Assembly: GCF_024655565.1 (NCBI RefSeq) | Contig: NZ_JANKOF010000039.1 | Location: 1-38,372 of the forward strand | Direction of reading: 5' to 3' | Length of the DNA stretch: 38,372 nucleotides | Source of the DNA: Nitratireductor sp. ZSWI3 | Lineage (GTDB): Bacteria; Pseudomonadota; Alphaproteobacteria; Rhizobiales; Rhizobiaceae | Shown: positions 22,573 to 31,460 of the stretch, piece after piece | Layout of the letters: the number at the start of each line of letters is the position of its first letter | Numbering within the stretch: the stretch's first letter is position 1 | Program-made: the position numbers and the translations under genes | Notes under the pieces: generated by a model | Told to the model about the DNA's origin: nothing | The model's input: the letters and a program-made list of their open reading frames with translations, nothing else | Databases searched by the model: none

Positions 22573-23388
22573 ATGGCAAAGGTAGTTGTGGTCACATCCG
22601 GCAAGGGAGGCGTCGGCAAGACGACATCCACCGCCGCCCTCGGCGCTGCGCTGGCGCAGAGGAACGAGAAGACGGTGGTCGTCGATTTCGATGTCGGCCT
22701 GCGCAATCTCGACCTCGTCATGGGGGCCGAGCGGCGGGTGGTCTACGACCTGATCAACGTCATCCAGGGCGATGCCAAGCTGCCGCAGGCGCTGATCCGC
22801 GACAAGCGGCTCGAGACCCTCCACCTGCTGCCGGCCTCCCAGACCCGCGACAAGGACAATCTGACGCCCGAGGGCGTCGAGCGCGTGATCAACGAGTTGA
22901 AGCAGTCCTTCGACTGGATCATCTGCGACAGTCCGGCCGGCATCGAGCGCGGCGCCACGCTGGCCATGCGTCACGCCGATGCCGCGGTGATCGTCACCAA
23001 CCCGGAAGTCTCCTCGGTGCGCGATTCGGACCGCATCATCGGCCTCCTCGACGCCAAGACCGCCAGGGCGGAGCGCGGCGACCAGGTGGAGAAGCATCTG
23101 CTGCTCACCCGCTACGACATGAACCGGGCCGAGCGCGGCGACATGCTGAAGGTCGACGACGTGCTGGAGATCCTGTCGATCCCGCTGCTCGGCATCATCC
23201 CGGAAAGCCTCGACGTGCTGCGCGCCTCCAACATCGGATCGCCGGTCACCCTCGCCGACGCCCGCAGCGCACCGGCGCTGGCCTATCTCGACGCCGCACG
23301 CCGGCTCGCCGGCGAAACGCTCCCGGTCACCGTTCCGGGCGAGAAGCGCGGCCTGTTCAGCAAGATCTTCGGACGGAGGGCGGCATGA
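22573..23388 (+). CDS. minD: Septum site-determining protein MinD, membrane ATPase
   Basis: A 271-residue ParA/MinD-type ATPase that dimerises on the membrane with ATP, recruits MinC and is released by MinE. The deviant Walker [11 protein letters not shown] with signature Lys11 and catalytic Lys16 is intact. [16 protein letters not shown] and [15 protein letters not shown] (Walker B) follow. The C-terminal amphipathic membrane-targeting helix [10 protein letters not shown] is clearly present. The ATG at 22573 follows CAGGAGAGCAAG; an upstream extension through the palindromic repeat is rejected. It overlaps minE by ATGA. Confidence 0.98.
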   Translation: MAKVVVVTSGKGGVGKTTSTAALGAALAQRNEKTVVVDFDVGLRNLDLVMGAERRVVYDLINVIQGDAKLPQALIRDKRLETLHLLPASQTRDKDNLTPEGVERVINELKQSFDWIICDSPAGIERGATLAMRHADAAVIVTNPEVSSVRDSDRIIGLLDAKTARAERGDQVEKHLLLTRYDMNRAERGDMLKVDDVLEILSIPLLGIIPESLDVLRASNIGSPVTLADARSAPALAYLDAARRLAGETLPVTVPGEKRGLFSKIFGRRAA

Positions 23389-23648
23389 GCATCTTCAACT
23401 TCTTCGGCAAAAAGACCTCGGCACCGACGGCGCGCGAACGCCTGCAGGTGCTGCTCGCCCACGAGCGGGCCTCGCTCGCCCACTCGGACCTGGTCGCCAT
23501 CCTGCGCGAGGAGATCCTCGCCGTGATCGCCAAGCATGTGCAGGTCGATCGTGAGAAGGTGAACGTGAAGATGGACCGGGGCGAAAAGGTTTCGACGCTG
23601 GAGATCGACGTCGAGATTCCGCGCGACGCGGAGATGCGGGCGGCCTGA
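23385..23648 (+). CDS. minE: Cell division topological specificity factor MinE
   Basis: An 87-residue protein that stimulates the MinD ATPase and confines MinC/MinD to the poles. The N-terminus [10 protein letters not shown] is the membrane-binding amphipathic segment. The anti-MinCD helix follows ([20 protein letters not shown]), and the C-terminal dimerisation domain carries the usual [13 protein letters not shown] and LEIDVEIP strands. The start overlaps the minD stop, so the two are translationally coupled. Confidence 0.98.
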   Translation: MSIFNFFGKKTSAPTARERLQVLLAHERASLAHSDLVAILREEILAVIAKHVQVDREKVNVKMDRGEKVSTLEIDVEIPRDAEMRAA

Positions 23649-23703
23649 CGGCCATCCGCAAAAAGTGCAACCGCCATTTCGGATCGGAGGAAAGGAGACG
23701 CGA

Positions 23704-23892
23704 ATGACCCGTTTGTCACTTCTCGAACGCCTCAAGGAGCTTCAGGACATGCCGAAGTTCCAGAACCGCGACATCCGCACGATCACCGCGATGATGTCGA
23801 TGGAAGCGCTCGCCAAACATGTCGAGGTGTGCGAAGCGGCCGTGCAGGCATCCGCACAGGACGCGTCGCAAAACGCCGGCACGCGGCATTAG
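23704..23892 (+). CDS. Small helical protein of unknown function downstream of minE
   Basis: A 62-residue protein. The ATG at 23704 has AAGGAG 6 bases upstream, a strong ribosome binding site. It lies 55 bases after minE on the same strand, so it may belong to the min transcript. The sequence is predicted helical (SLLERLKELQDM, then TITAMMSMEALAKHVEVCEAAV) with a single Cys and a polar Ala/Gln/Asn tail. It has no signal peptide or membrane helix. No family is recognised. The good Shine-Dalgarno and coherent amphipathic pattern favour a real gene. Confidence 0.65.
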   Translation: MTRLSLLERLKELQDMPKFQNRDIRTITAMMSMEALAKHVEVCEAAVQASAQDASQNAGTRH

Positions 23893-23978
23893 ATAGCGGA
23901 CATCACCGGGCCCCGGATCAACGGATCTGGAGCTCCATGACTGCACACCACAGGACAGAATGCCGAAGTCGATCGGTC

Positions 23979-25403
23979 CTAAGGGATAAGCGCTCCGGGA
24001 TTCATGATGTTCTTCGGATCCAGAACGGTCTTGATGTCCCGCATCAGGGCGATCTTCACGGGATCGCCGAGCCGTTCGAGCTCCGAGGTCAGCTTGCGGC
24101 CAATGCCGTGTTCGGCGCTGATCGTGCCGCCGAAGCGATCGGCGATGTCGTGCACCGCCATCTCCACCTCGAGTGCCTTTGCCTCCTTGTCGGCCAGGGC
24201 CTGCCAATAGGCATGCGTGAACATCACGATGTAGTGGACGTTGCCGTCACCCAGATGCGCGACCACCAGCCGGCCGGCTTCGGGGAAAAGCTCCTCGGTC
24301 ATCGCGTCGGCGGCGGCGATGAAGGCCGGCACCTTCGAAACCGGCACCGCCGTGTCGTGCACGACGCCGATCCCATGGATCTTGTGCGCTTCGGTAACGG
24401 AATGGCGCACATGCCAGATGTCCCGGGCCTGCGCTTCGTTCTGGGCGATCATCGCGTCGTCCGCCAGGCCGGCTTCGATCGCCGCGCCCAGCACCTCCTC
24501 CAGCGCCGGCAGGAGCTCGGCCGCCGGGTCGGCGTCGGCGAGCTCGATCATCACCGACCAGTCCGGGGTCGTCGCGAAGGGGGTGCGCACGCGCGGGATA
24601 TGGGCCAGGACGCAATCCACCTCGGCCCGGTTGAGCATTTCGAAGGCCTCGATCGTTTCGCCGCAGCGGTCCTGCAGGCGGGAAAGCAGATCGACGGCCG
24701 CTTCGGGGCCGGTGACCGAAACCCAGGCATGGGCGCGCGCGTGGATGGCCGGCCGCATCCTGAGGGCAGCGCCGGTCACCAGGCCGAGCGTTCCCTCTCC
24801 CCCGATGAAGAGCTGCTTCAGGTCGTAGCCAGTGTTGTTCTTCTTGAGCGCGTTGAGATCGCGCAGGATGCGGCCGTCCGGCAGCACCGCCTCGATGCCG
24901 CAGACGAGGTCCCGCATCGGCCCGTAGCGGACGACGCCCGTGCCGCCCGCATTGGTCGAGATGAGGCCGCCGATCTGCGCGGTTCCCTCGCTGCCGAGAT
25001 ACAAGGGGAACTGACGGCCCTCGCCGGCAGCGATCTCATGGACGGCGGAGAGCGTCATGCCCGCATCGACCGTCATCACGTTCGCCGCGCGGTCGACGGA
25101 GCGAAGGGCGTTCATGCGGGCAAGGCCGACGACGATGCCGGCCTTGCGCCCGCTGCCCCCCGCGGGAACCGCGCCGTAGCACAGCCCCGTGTTGCCGCCG
25201 AGCGGATAGATCGGCAGGTCGTGCGCTGCGGCCAAACGAATGGTCTCGGCCGCCTGTTGCGTGCTGGCCGGCAGCGCGACCGCAACGGCTTCCCCTTTCC
25301 ACCGTCCCCTGAAATCGGTGACGAACGGAGCCATCTCCGCCGGATCCGCGATCAGACCCTTCTCGCCCAGGATGGTTCCCAAACGCTGGAGGATTTCGCT
25401 CAC
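23979..25403 (-). CDS. FAD-linked oxidoreductase, D-2-hydroxyacid dehydrogenase (GlcD/D-lactate dehydrogenase) family
   Basis: A 474-residue flavoprotein of the vanillyl-alcohol-oxidase FAD fold. The FAD-binding PP-loop PLGGNTGLCYGAVPAGG lies near residue 70. The FAD-domain region YLGSEGTAQIGGLISTNAGG is followed by the C-terminal signatures LVVAHLGDGNVHY and TISAEHGIGRKL, typical of GlcD and D-2-hydroxyglutarate dehydrogenases. The GTG start at 25403 overlaps the stop of the upstream DapA-family gene (GTGA), which argues against the much longer open frame. It is last in the TRAP operon and probably oxidises a D-2-hydroxyacid that is imported or made by the pathway, passing electrons to the respiratory chain. 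Confidence 0.93.
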   Translation of the reverse strand: MSEILQRLGTILGEKGLIADPAEMAPFVTDFRGRWKGEAVAVALPASTQQAAETIRLAAAHDLPIYPLGGNTGLCYGAVPAGGSGRKAGIVVGLARMNALRSVDRAANVMTVDAGMTLSAVHEIAAGEGRQFPLYLGSEGTAQIGGLISTNAGGTGVVRYGPMRDLVCGIEAVLPDGRILRDLNALKKNNTGYDLKQLFIGGEGTLGLVTGAALRMRPAIHARAHAWVSVTGPEAAVDLLSRLQDRCGETIEAFEMLNRAEVDCVLAHIPRVRTPFATTPDWSVMIELADADPAAELLPALEEVLGAAIEAGLADDAMIAQNEAQARDIWHVRHSVTEAHKIHGIGVVHDTAVPVSKVPAFIAAADAMTEELFPEAGRLVVAHLGDGNVHYIVMFTHAYWQALADKEAKALEVEMAVHDIADRFGGTISAEHGIGRKLTSELERLGDPVKIALMRDIKTVLDPKNIMNPGALIP

Positions 25404-26299
25404 GCCGCTTCGGCCTCCTTCATCCTGGCAAAGGCCCGCTCCAGCGCGGCGATTGTCTCGCCGCTCGGGTCGGTCAGCGGCAGTCTCACGCCGCCCGCGC
25501 TCATGCCCGCCAGCCTCATGTAGTGCTTCAAAGGACCCGGATTGGTTTCCAGGTAAATTGTGTCGATCACCGGATCGAGTTCCTGCTGCAGCTTGATCGC
25601 CTCTTCGAGCCGGCCGGCCTGCGCGGCGCGGAACACCTTGATCCAATGATGCGGATAGACGGTCGCCGAGGCAAGCACGCCGCCTTTGGCACCCAGCGCC
25701 ACATGGGTCGCGAAAAGCGGCTCCTCGCCGCTCAGGATCGCCATCTTGTCGCCGGCGAGCTTGATCGTCTTGATGAACTCCGGCATGTCGTAGGACGAGC
25801 ATTTCATGCCGATGATCGCGGCGTCCGCGGCCAGTTCGGCGATAGTCTCGGCCTTCAGGGCGACGCCGGTGCGCCGCGGGATCTCATAGGCCAGGACCGG
25901 TGCGCCGACGGCATCGCGGTAGTTGCGGAAATAGGCGGCCATTCCCTCCTGCGTGCCGGCGGCGTAGTAGGGCGTGACAGTCATCACGCCGCTGGCGCCG
26001 GCCGCCACGAAGTCCCGCCCGGCCTCCACCGCATCGGCAAATCCGGTCGACAGGACGCCCGGCAGCACCGGTGCCCCCTCCGCTGCTTCGACACAGGCCC
26101 GGACGATGTCGGCGCGTTCCTTGCGCGACAGGGCCGGGTATTCGCCGGTGCCGCCGATGGGCACGATGCCGGTCGCGCCGGCCTTCATCTGGAACCGCAC
26201 CAGCGACCGCAAGGCGTCGAAATCGACGGACCCGTCGTCCGTGAACGGCGTCACGATCGCCGTAAAGAGACCCGACAGGTCGTTCATGGTCAGTGTCAT
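25400..26299 (-). CDS. Dihydrodipicolinate synthase/N-acetylneuraminate lyase (DapA) family protein
   Basis: A 299-residue class I aldolase. The Schiff-base lysine K166 (IIGMKCSS) and the catalytic Tyr138 (LAYEIPRRTG) keep the 28-residue spacing of DapA. The substrate loop is GGTGEYPALSRKER (G49-R62), a variation on GTTGE. The ATG at 26299 has AGGA 8 bases upstream. Its location between a TRAP transporter and an FAD-linked dehydrogenase, and not in a lysine locus, suggests a catabolic 2-oxo acid aldolase or dehydratase. Candidates include 5-dehydro-4-deoxyglucarate, 4-hydroxy-2-oxoglutarate or hydroxyproline-type substrates. Which one is not determined by the motifs. Confidence 0.9.
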   Translation of the reverse strand: MTLTMNDLSGLFTAIVTPFTDDGSVDFDALRSLVRFQMKAGATGIVPIGGTGEYPALSRKERADIVRACVEAAEGAPVLPGVLSTGFADAVEAGRDFVAAGASGVMTVTPYYAAGTQEGMAAYFRNYRDAVGAPVLAYEIPRRTGVALKAETIAELAADAAIIGMKCSSYDMPEFIKTIKLAGDKMAILSGEEPLFATHVALGAKGGVLASATVYPHHWIKVFRAAQAGRLEEAIKLQQELDPVIDTIYLETNPGPLKHYMRLAGMSAGGVRLPLTDPSGETIAALERAFARMKEAEAA

Positions 26300-26321
26300 G
26301 CGTGATGTCCTTTCGAATGCG

Positions 26322-27623
26322 TCATAAGAATCCGAACAGCCTCGGGAGGGTCAGTGAAACCGCCGGCACATAGGTGACGACCAGCAGCACCATCAGGTTC
26401 GAGACCAGGAAGGGAACGGACTGCCTGACGATCGCGCCGAGCGGCACCCCGGAGATCGACGATCCCAGATAGAGCGCAAGCCCGTAGGGCGGCGTCATCA
26501 GGCCGATCATCACGTTGAGCACCATGATGACCCCGAAATGCACCGGGTCCACGCCCATGGAGGCAAGGAGCGGGGTGAACAGCGGCGCAAACAGGAGGAG
26601 TTGGACGGAATCGCCGACCCACAGTCCGTTGACGAGGAAGAAGACGTTCAGCAGGAGCAGCAGCATCCACGGTTCGAGCTGCCAGTCGCGGACCAGCGCC
26701 GCGAGCTCCGTCGGCACGCGCTCATTGGCCAGGACCCAGCTTATGATCGTCGCGAAGCCGACGATCAGATAGACCGAGGCGGAGGTGCGCGCGGCGCGGT
26801 CGAGGATCTCCCACAGGGTCTTGAGCGTCAGGTTGCGATAGGCGAGAACGCCGACCAGCGTCGCATAGGCGACGGCGATCGCCGCCGCTTCGGTGGCCGT
26901 GAAGATGCCGCCGATGATGCCCCCGATGATGATCAGCGGCATAAAGATGGCCCAGAAGGCGTTGAGGATGATGCCGAGCGCGATCGAGAGATTGAGCCCC
27001 GCGATGGGGTTGCGGGGAAAGCCCTTCCTGCGGGCGATGAAATAGATGACGGTCATCTGCGCCATGCCGAGCATGATGCCCGGCACCGCGCCGGCCAGAA
27101 ACAGCGCCGCAACCGAAGTGTTGGTGAGGGCGGAGAAGATGATCAGCGGAATGGAGGGGGGAATGATCGGCCCCTGGATGGCGGAACTCACCGTCACCGC
27201 GGCGGAGAAGTCCTTTCGATAGCCGTCCTTCTCCATCATCTTGATCTCGACCGGACCGAGCGCCGAGATATCGGCAAGCGCCGAGCCGGAAACGCCGGAG
27301 AACATCATCGATCCGACGACGTTCACATAGGCGAGCCCGCCGCGCAGGCGGCCGACCAGCAGCCGCGACAGGTTCACCAGCCGGTCGGTCATGCCGATGG
27401 CGGTCATGATTTCGCCGGCGATGATGAACAGCGGGATGGACAGCCAGATGAACACGTCCATGCCGGTGAAGAACTTGTGGGCGTAGATGTCGAGCATGCC
27501 GGACATGCCCGGCTTGACGAAGAAATAGGCCATGCCGGCAAAGCCGATCGCGAAGATGACCGGGCTGCCCATGATCATCAGAACGAGAAGCAGGCCGATC
27601 ACGATCAGGAGGGAATGATCCAT
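26322..27623 (-). CDS. TRAP transporter large permease (DctM)
   Basis: A 433-residue inner-membrane protein of the TRAP DctM family, with about 12 helices. Family segments include GVSGSALADISALGPVEIKMM, AIQGPIIPPSIPLIIFSA and GLMTPPYGLALY. The ATG at 27623 (MDHSLLIVIG) is chosen over a 28-codon upstream extension because that extension runs into the DctQ gene. It forms the Na+-driven channel together with the small permease 10 bases upstream. Confidence 0.95.
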   Translation of the reverse strand: MDHSLLIVIGLLLVLMIMGSPVIFAIGFAGMAYFFVKPGMSGMLDIYAHKFFTGMDVFIWLSIPLFIIAGEIMTAIGMTDRLVNLSRLLVGRLRGGLAYVNVVGSMMFSGVSGSALADISALGPVEIKMMEKDGYRKDFSAAVTVSSAIQGPIIPPSIPLIIFSALTNTSVAALFLAGAVPGIMLGMAQMTVIYFIARRKGFPRNPIAGLNLSIALGIILNAFWAIFMPLIIIGGIIGGIFTATEAAAIAVAYATLVGVLAYRNLTLKTLWEILDRAARTSASVYLIVGFATIISWVLANERVPTELAALVRDWQLEPWMLLLLLNVFFLVNGLWVGDSVQLLLFAPLFTPLLASMGVDPVHFGVIMVLNVMIGLMTPPYGLALYLGSSISGVPLGAIVRQSVPFLVSNLMVLLVVTYVPAVSLTLPRLFGFL

Positions 27624-27633
27624 CGTCTCTTCC

Positions 27634-28149
27634 TCAGATTTCGGCTTTGAGAACGGAAGGCCCCGTCTCCGGCGTGCCGCGCACGAGATCGCGGATCGCC
27701 AGAACAAGCATGTGGAACATCATCAGCCCCGCCCCGACCGGCACGGAGAGATAGATCCAGTAGAAGGAGACGGGCAGGGTCGCAGCGCTGCGGCGCTGGC
27801 CGAAATCGGCATTCTCGTAGCCCTTCCACAGCAGCACGGCGAGGAGCACGGCAAGCAGGAGCCTGAAGCTCGCATTGCGCAACGAAAGGACGCGCTTCGG
27901 CCAGTATTGGTCGAAGAAGTCGACCCTGACGAGCTGCTCGTCCCTCACCAGCAGGCTGCCGGCCAGCATCACCACCCAGATCATCAGGTAGCGTGCGGCC
28001 TCCTCCGGCCAGGGCAGGGAGAAGCCGAACCCGTATCGAAGCGTGACCTGCAGGAAGAGGATCACGGCGACCGCCGACAACATGATGCGCGCGGCCCAGG
28101 ACGAGACCGTTGCGAGCACGGCGCCAAGTCTTTCAAGCTGGTTGAGCAT
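27634..28149 (-). CDS. TRAP transporter small permease (DctQ)
   Basis: A 171-residue membrane protein with four hydrophobic helices, the usual DctQ size. The conserved WPEEAARYLMIWVVMLAGSLLVRDEQLVRVDFF stretch carries the family's WxEExxRYLxxW pattern in its middle. Located between the binding-protein gene, with a hairpin and repeat in the 143-base gap, and DctM. The ATG at 28149 gives the family-typical start. Confidence 0.93.
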   Translation of the reverse strand: MLNQLERLGAVLATVSSWAARIMLSAVAVILFLQVTLRYGFGFSLPWPEEAARYLMIWVVMLAGSLLVRDEQLVRVDFFDQYWPKRVLSLRNASFRLLLAVLLAVLLWKGYENADFGQRRSAATLPVSFYWIYLSVPVGAGLMMFHMLVLAIRDLVRGTPETGPSVLKAEI

Positions 28150-28186
28150 CAGACCTTCAGTCCCCCTGTCCGGCTGCTGGCGATCG

Positions 28187-28209
28187 GACGGCCCTCGAGG
28201 AGGGCCGTC
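28187..28209 (-). promoter_or_regulatory. Stem-loop between DctP and DctQ genes
   Basis: GACGGCCCTC (28187-28196) and its exact complement (28200-28209) form a 10-bp stem with a 3-base loop. It lies between the TRAP binding-protein stop and the small-permease start on the minus strand. It parallels the stem-loops after the two ABC binding-protein genes and may set expression ratios. Confidence 0.6.
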
Positions 28210-28243
28210 ATTGGATTCGCTCTTCGGAAAGCTTCAACACGTC

Positions 28244-28276
28244 GGAGCGCGATGCGGGCGGAAATCCGCTTCACAC
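28244..28276. repeat. Dispersed repeat, family 2, copy 1 (partial)
   Basis: The stretch from 28245 to 28276 matches 31463-31494 at 30 of 32 positions, including GATGCGGGCGGAAA and CCGCTTCACAC. The second copy is a complete palindrome, whereas this one lacks a perfect closing arm (the far arm has decayed). It lies between the TRAP binding-protein and small-permease genes. Confidence 0.65.
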
Positions 28277-28292
28277 GCGCCCTCGTCCGGCT

Positions 28293-29327
28293 CTACTCCT
28301 GCGCCTCGGCGACGGCCTTCTTGAGCTCGTCCACCAGTTCCGCTCCAACTTCCTGCGCCAGGATCTCGGAGATCGGACCCTGCACCTTGTCCACGAACTT
28401 GCCGAACTCGTCCCTGGTCGGCTGGTAGATCTCCACGCCGGCGCCGGCGATGGTCTTCAGGTCCTGCGATTCCTTGGCGGTGATGATGCCGAGCATCGCG
28501 AAGGTCGCCTCGCGTGCCGCATAGTCGAAGGCGGCGCGATCCTCATCGCTGAGGCCCTTGTAGAACGCCTCGTTGATGGTGATCAGCGGCATGTTGATCA
28601 GGTGATGATCGAGCGTGTAGTACTTCTGCACCTCCTGCAGATTGGCAAGCAGGATGGTGTAGGGAGCGTTCTCCTGGCCGTCCACGACGCCGGTCTGCAG
28701 CGCGCTGTAGAGTTCCGCCCAGGCGATGGGCGTGGGCGAGGCACCGAGGGCCTCGACCATCTTGATGTGGATCGGCACCTGCTGGGTGCGTATCTTGAGG
28801 CCGACCATGTCCTCGGGTGTCTTGATCGGGCGCACCGAATTGGAGAAGTTGCGGAAGGCGGAGGGAAGGTAGCTCAGGATGCGCACGCCGCCCTGCTCGG
28901 CCACCGTATCGGCGAGCTTCTTGCCAAACGGGCCTTCGAGCACCTTCCGGGCAACCTCCGTATCGGGGAAGGTGTAGGGCATCTCGAGCACCTGGGCCGC
29001 CGGCGCATAGGCGGCGACATGACCGGCGTTCAGGCCGCCGACCATCTGCAGCGACCCGCGCACGTTCTGCTCCAGGAGCGACTCCAGGTCGCCGAGCTGG
29101 CTGTTGGGAAACACCTGCAGCTCATAGCGGCCGTTGGTCTGCGCCTTGAGCACGGAGCCGAACACTTCCGTGAACGCCCAATAAGGGTTGGCGAGCAGGT
29201 CGCCCTCGCCGTCCACATGGCCGAACCGGACGACGGTCTGGGCCTGCGCCTGCGGCGCGGCGAACACGCAGAGGCTGAGCGCCGCCGCCGCGGAAAGAAC
29301 GCTTAATTTGCGGAACAAGGCTTTCAT
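28293..29327 (-). CDS. TRAP transporter solute-binding protein (DctP)
   Basis: A 344-residue periplasmic receptor. A Sec signal peptide (LSAAAALSLCVFAAPQAQA) is followed by VVRFGHVDGEGDLLANPYW. The family's ligand-binding Arg is visible in GLKIRTQ, and GVVDGQENAPYTILL near the middle is diagnostic. The Arg normally salt-bridges a carboxylate, so the ligand is probably an organic acid. It is the first gene of the minus-strand TRAP operon (P, Q, M, DapA family, FAD dehydrogenase) and diverges from the XRE-cupin regulator gene. Confidence 0.95.
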   Translation of the reverse strand: MKALFRKLSVLSAAAALSLCVFAAPQAQAQTVVRFGHVDGEGDLLANPYWAFTEVFGSVLKAQTNGRYELQVFPNSQLGDLESLLEQNVRGSLQMVGGLNAGHVAAYAPAAQVLEMPYTFPDTEVARKVLEGPFGKKLADTVAEQGGVRILSYLPSAFRNFSNSVRPIKTPEDMVGLKIRTQQVPIHIKMVEALGASPTPIAWAELYSALQTGVVDGQENAPYTILLANLQEVQKYYTLDHHLINMPLITINEAFYKGLSDEDRAAFDYAAREATFAMLGIITAKESQDLKTIAGAGVEIYQPTRDEFGKFVDKVQGPISEILAQEVGAELVDELKKAVAEAQE

Positions 29328-29640
29328 GTCTTCAACTCCCCTGTCGATTTTGCCTTGGAACAGTCACAGCAGCTCCCGGTCCCGGCAGGCGCACGCCTGC
29401 TGAGCTTGGAACTCACCGTCAATGCTGATCACTTCCATCCCCTGGAGCGTTGTTGCCGCTCCTTCAGGAATTTACCATACGACAGCGTGGACGCCTGTCA
29501 AGTCGCTTAGTATATGAATTTTCTTATAGTGGATTTTTGCGATAATCCGCACTATTCTGATTTTGATGGAATCCGTGTAAAAGCGTGGTCGAGATCGGTC
29601 TCGACTCACGATTGCAGCCAACCCGTTCCGGAGCGTGACG
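29328..29640. promoter_or_regulatory. Divergent intergenic region between TRAP operon and XRE-cupin gene
   Basis: This 313-base gap should hold both divergent promoters. The part from about 29470 to 29580 is AT-rich. An imperfect dyad lies at 29527-29554: TAGTGGATT on the left and AATCC-GC-ACTA on the right, differing by a 2-base insertion. It is a candidate operator for the XRE-cupin regulator. No small gene was convincing here; the minus-strand frame at 29472-29705 has no family features and covers the regulator's start. Confidence 0.45.
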
Positions 29641-30249
29641 ATGAACATCCTATCCCCCGAGCAGAAAGAGCCCGAGAGCGGGGGGCTGCCGGGCTCCTTC
29701 GACATCGGTCTGCGCCTTTCCCAGTTGCGCCGGGAGAGAGGCTGGACGCTTCAGCAGGCGAGCAAGCGCACCGGCGTTTCATCCTCGGCCTTGTCCAAGA
29801 TCGAGCGCAACGAGTTGTCGCCGACCATCTCGACGGTGCAACGGGTGGCCAGCGGATACGGGGTCGACGTCGTCACCCTGCTCAACGAGAAGGACGGCTC
29901 GCGCAGCCTTGCCGGCCGCCGCAGCGTCACGCGGGCGGGCGAAGGGCGGCCCTACCAGTCCAACAGCTGCGCCAACACGCTGCTGTGCGCGGATCTGATC
30001 GACAAGCGGATGACGCCGATCAGGAGCATCGTCACGGCCCGTTCGCCGGACGACTACGGCTCCTGGCCCGTCAACGACGCCGAAATCTTCGTCACCGTGA
30101 TCAGGGGCACCATGGTGGTTCACAGCGAGATCTACGAGCCGCTCGTTCTCAATCAGGGCGACAGTCTCTACTACGATGCCAGCTCGCCGCATGTGTGGAC
30201 ATCCGAGGGTCCCGAAGATGCGGAGGTCGTCTGGGTCATCGTGTCGTGA
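29641..30249 (+). CDS. XRE-family regulator with cupin domain
   Basis: A 202-residue regulator. The N-terminal helix-turn-helix is IGLRLSQLRRERGWTLQQASKRTGVSSSALSKIERNE, split here as LRRERGWTLQQ and GVSSSALSKIE (residues ~20-60). The C-terminal cupin (about 125-200) contains the sensor barrel, ending YDASSPHVWTSEG. Such proteins often control amino acid, polyamine or organic acid catabolism. The ATG at 29641 has GGAG at 7-base spacing; the GTG 6 bases upstream would be too close. It diverges from the TRAP operon and its gene nearly abuts the alpha-hydroxyacid oxidase, suggesting control of both. Confidence 0.93.
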   Translation: MNILSPEQKEPESGGLPGSFDIGLRLSQLRRERGWTLQQASKRTGVSSSALSKIERNELSPTISTVQRVASGYGVDVVTLLNEKDGSRSLAGRRSVTRAGEGRPYQSNSCANTLLCADLIDKRMTPIRSIVTARSPDDYGSWPVNDAEIFVTVIRGTMVVHSEIYEPLVLNQGDSLYYDASSPHVWTSEGPEDAEVVWVIVS

Positions 30250-30251
30250 CC

Positions 30252-31448
30252 ATGTTGCTGAACGCCGACGATTTCCGGGAAAGGGCGCGCGGAAACCTGC
30301 CCCGGGGGCTGTTCGAATACATCGATCGCGGGACGGAGGACGAGCGCGCGCTTACCAGCCTGCGCTCCTCCCTCGACGCCATCACCCTGCGCCCGTCCGT
30401 CCTGACGGGGCACGACCGGCGAAACCTTCAGAGCCGGCTTTGGGGCCGAACGATCGCCGCACCGCTGGTCGTCGCACCGACGGCGCTGGCCGGGCTGGTC
30501 TCCTTCGACGGCGAGACGAAGCTTGCCCGCGCGGCGGCCGCCGTCGGCATACCCTTCTGCGTCTCCACCCAATCGGTGACGACGATCGAGACCATACGGC
30601 GCGGTGCGCCGGACGCCACCTTGTGGTTCCAGCTCTATGTCTGGCGCGACCGCTCGCTGACCGCCGACCTCCTGAAGCGTGTCGCGGCCTGCGGCTGCGA
30701 TGTCCTGGTGGTCACGGCGGACACGCCCGTCGCTCCCAACCGCGAGTACAACCTGCGCAACGGTTTCTCCATCCCCTTCTCGGCGACGGCGGGCAACCTC
30801 GTCGACATGGCCCTTCATCCGCGCTGGCTCCTGGGGGTGATGGCGCGCTATCTGCTGACCGAGGGCATTCCGACCTACGGACACTATCCGCCCGCCTTTC
30901 GCGGCGCCATCACCCGCCCCAGCGTGGCCGAGGCGGTGCGGCTCGAGCACCGGCTGAACTGGGACGACGTTGGCGCGCTCCGAAACGCCTGGAAAGGCAA
31001 GCTCGTCATCAAGGGCATCCTCCACGCTGAGGATGCGCAGATCGCGGCGGACATCGGTGCCGACGGCGTGGTCGTTTCGGCGCATGGCGGCCGCAACCTG
31101 GACTGCCTGCCGCCGCCGGCGGCCTGCCTGCGCGAAATCTCCGACGCGGTCGGCAGCAGGCTCACCGTTCTTGCCGACAGCGGCGTGCGCCGCGGCACCG
31201 ACGTCCTCAAATATCTGGCTCTCGGTGCGCAGGCCGTGCAGCTCGGCCGCCTGCCCCTGTGGGGACTTGCCGCCGGCGGTGAAAAGGGCGCTGTTGCCGT
31301 GCTCCGGATGATCATCCGCGAGATGGACACGGCCATGGGCTTCCTCGGGGCCGAGCGGGTCGAGGCGCTGCGCCTGGCCGAAGGCTCCGCGCCGCTGCCC
31401 GCCGGCGGCTCGCACCGCTCTATGGCGCCGGAAGCGCGCATCTTCTAG
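30252..31448 (+). CDS. FMN-dependent alpha-hydroxyacid oxidase/dehydrogenase (LldD/mandelate dehydrogenase family)
   Basis: A 398-residue FMN enzyme that oxidises L-2-hydroxyacids such as lactate, mandelate or glycolate to 2-oxo acids. The catalytic His278 lies in SAHGGRNLD (family form SNHGGRQLD), with Arg281 nearby. The N-terminal FEYIDRGTEDE, the FMN-site APTALAGLVSFDGE, the middle FQLYVWRD and the C-terminal ADSGVRRGTDVLKYLALGAQAVQLGR are all typical. The start is the ATG at 30252, 2 bases after the regulator stop; GTG at 30246 overlapping that stop is an alternative. It presumably complements the D-specific FAD enzyme encoded on the other strand, so both stereoisomers of a hydroxyacid could be used. 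Confidence 0.94.
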   Translation: MLLNADDFRERARGNLPRGLFEYIDRGTEDERALTSLRSSLDAITLRPSVLTGHDRRNLQSRLWGRTIAAPLVVAPTALAGLVSFDGETKLARAAAAVGIPFCVSTQSVTTIETIRRGAPDATLWFQLYVWRDRSLTADLLKRVAACGCDVLVVTADTPVAPNREYNLRNGFSIPFSATAGNLVDMALHPRWLLGVMARYLLTEGIPTYGHYPPAFRGAITRPSVAEAVRLEHRLNWDDVGALRNAWKGKLVIKGILHAEDAQIAADIGADGVVVSAHGGRNLDCLPPPAACLREISDAVGSRLTVLADSGVRRGTDVLKYLALGAQAVQLGRLPLWGLAAGGEKGAVAVLRMIIREMDTAMGFLGAERVEALRLAEGSAPLPAGGSHRSMAPEARIF

Positions 31449-31460
31449 ATCGCGATGAAT

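Noticed and set aside
28187-28209. Intrinsic terminator after the TRAP binding-protein gene
   Set aside because: The stem is strong but no U-tract follows on the minus strand, and the downstream genes belong to the same system; attenuation or mRNA stabilisation fits better.
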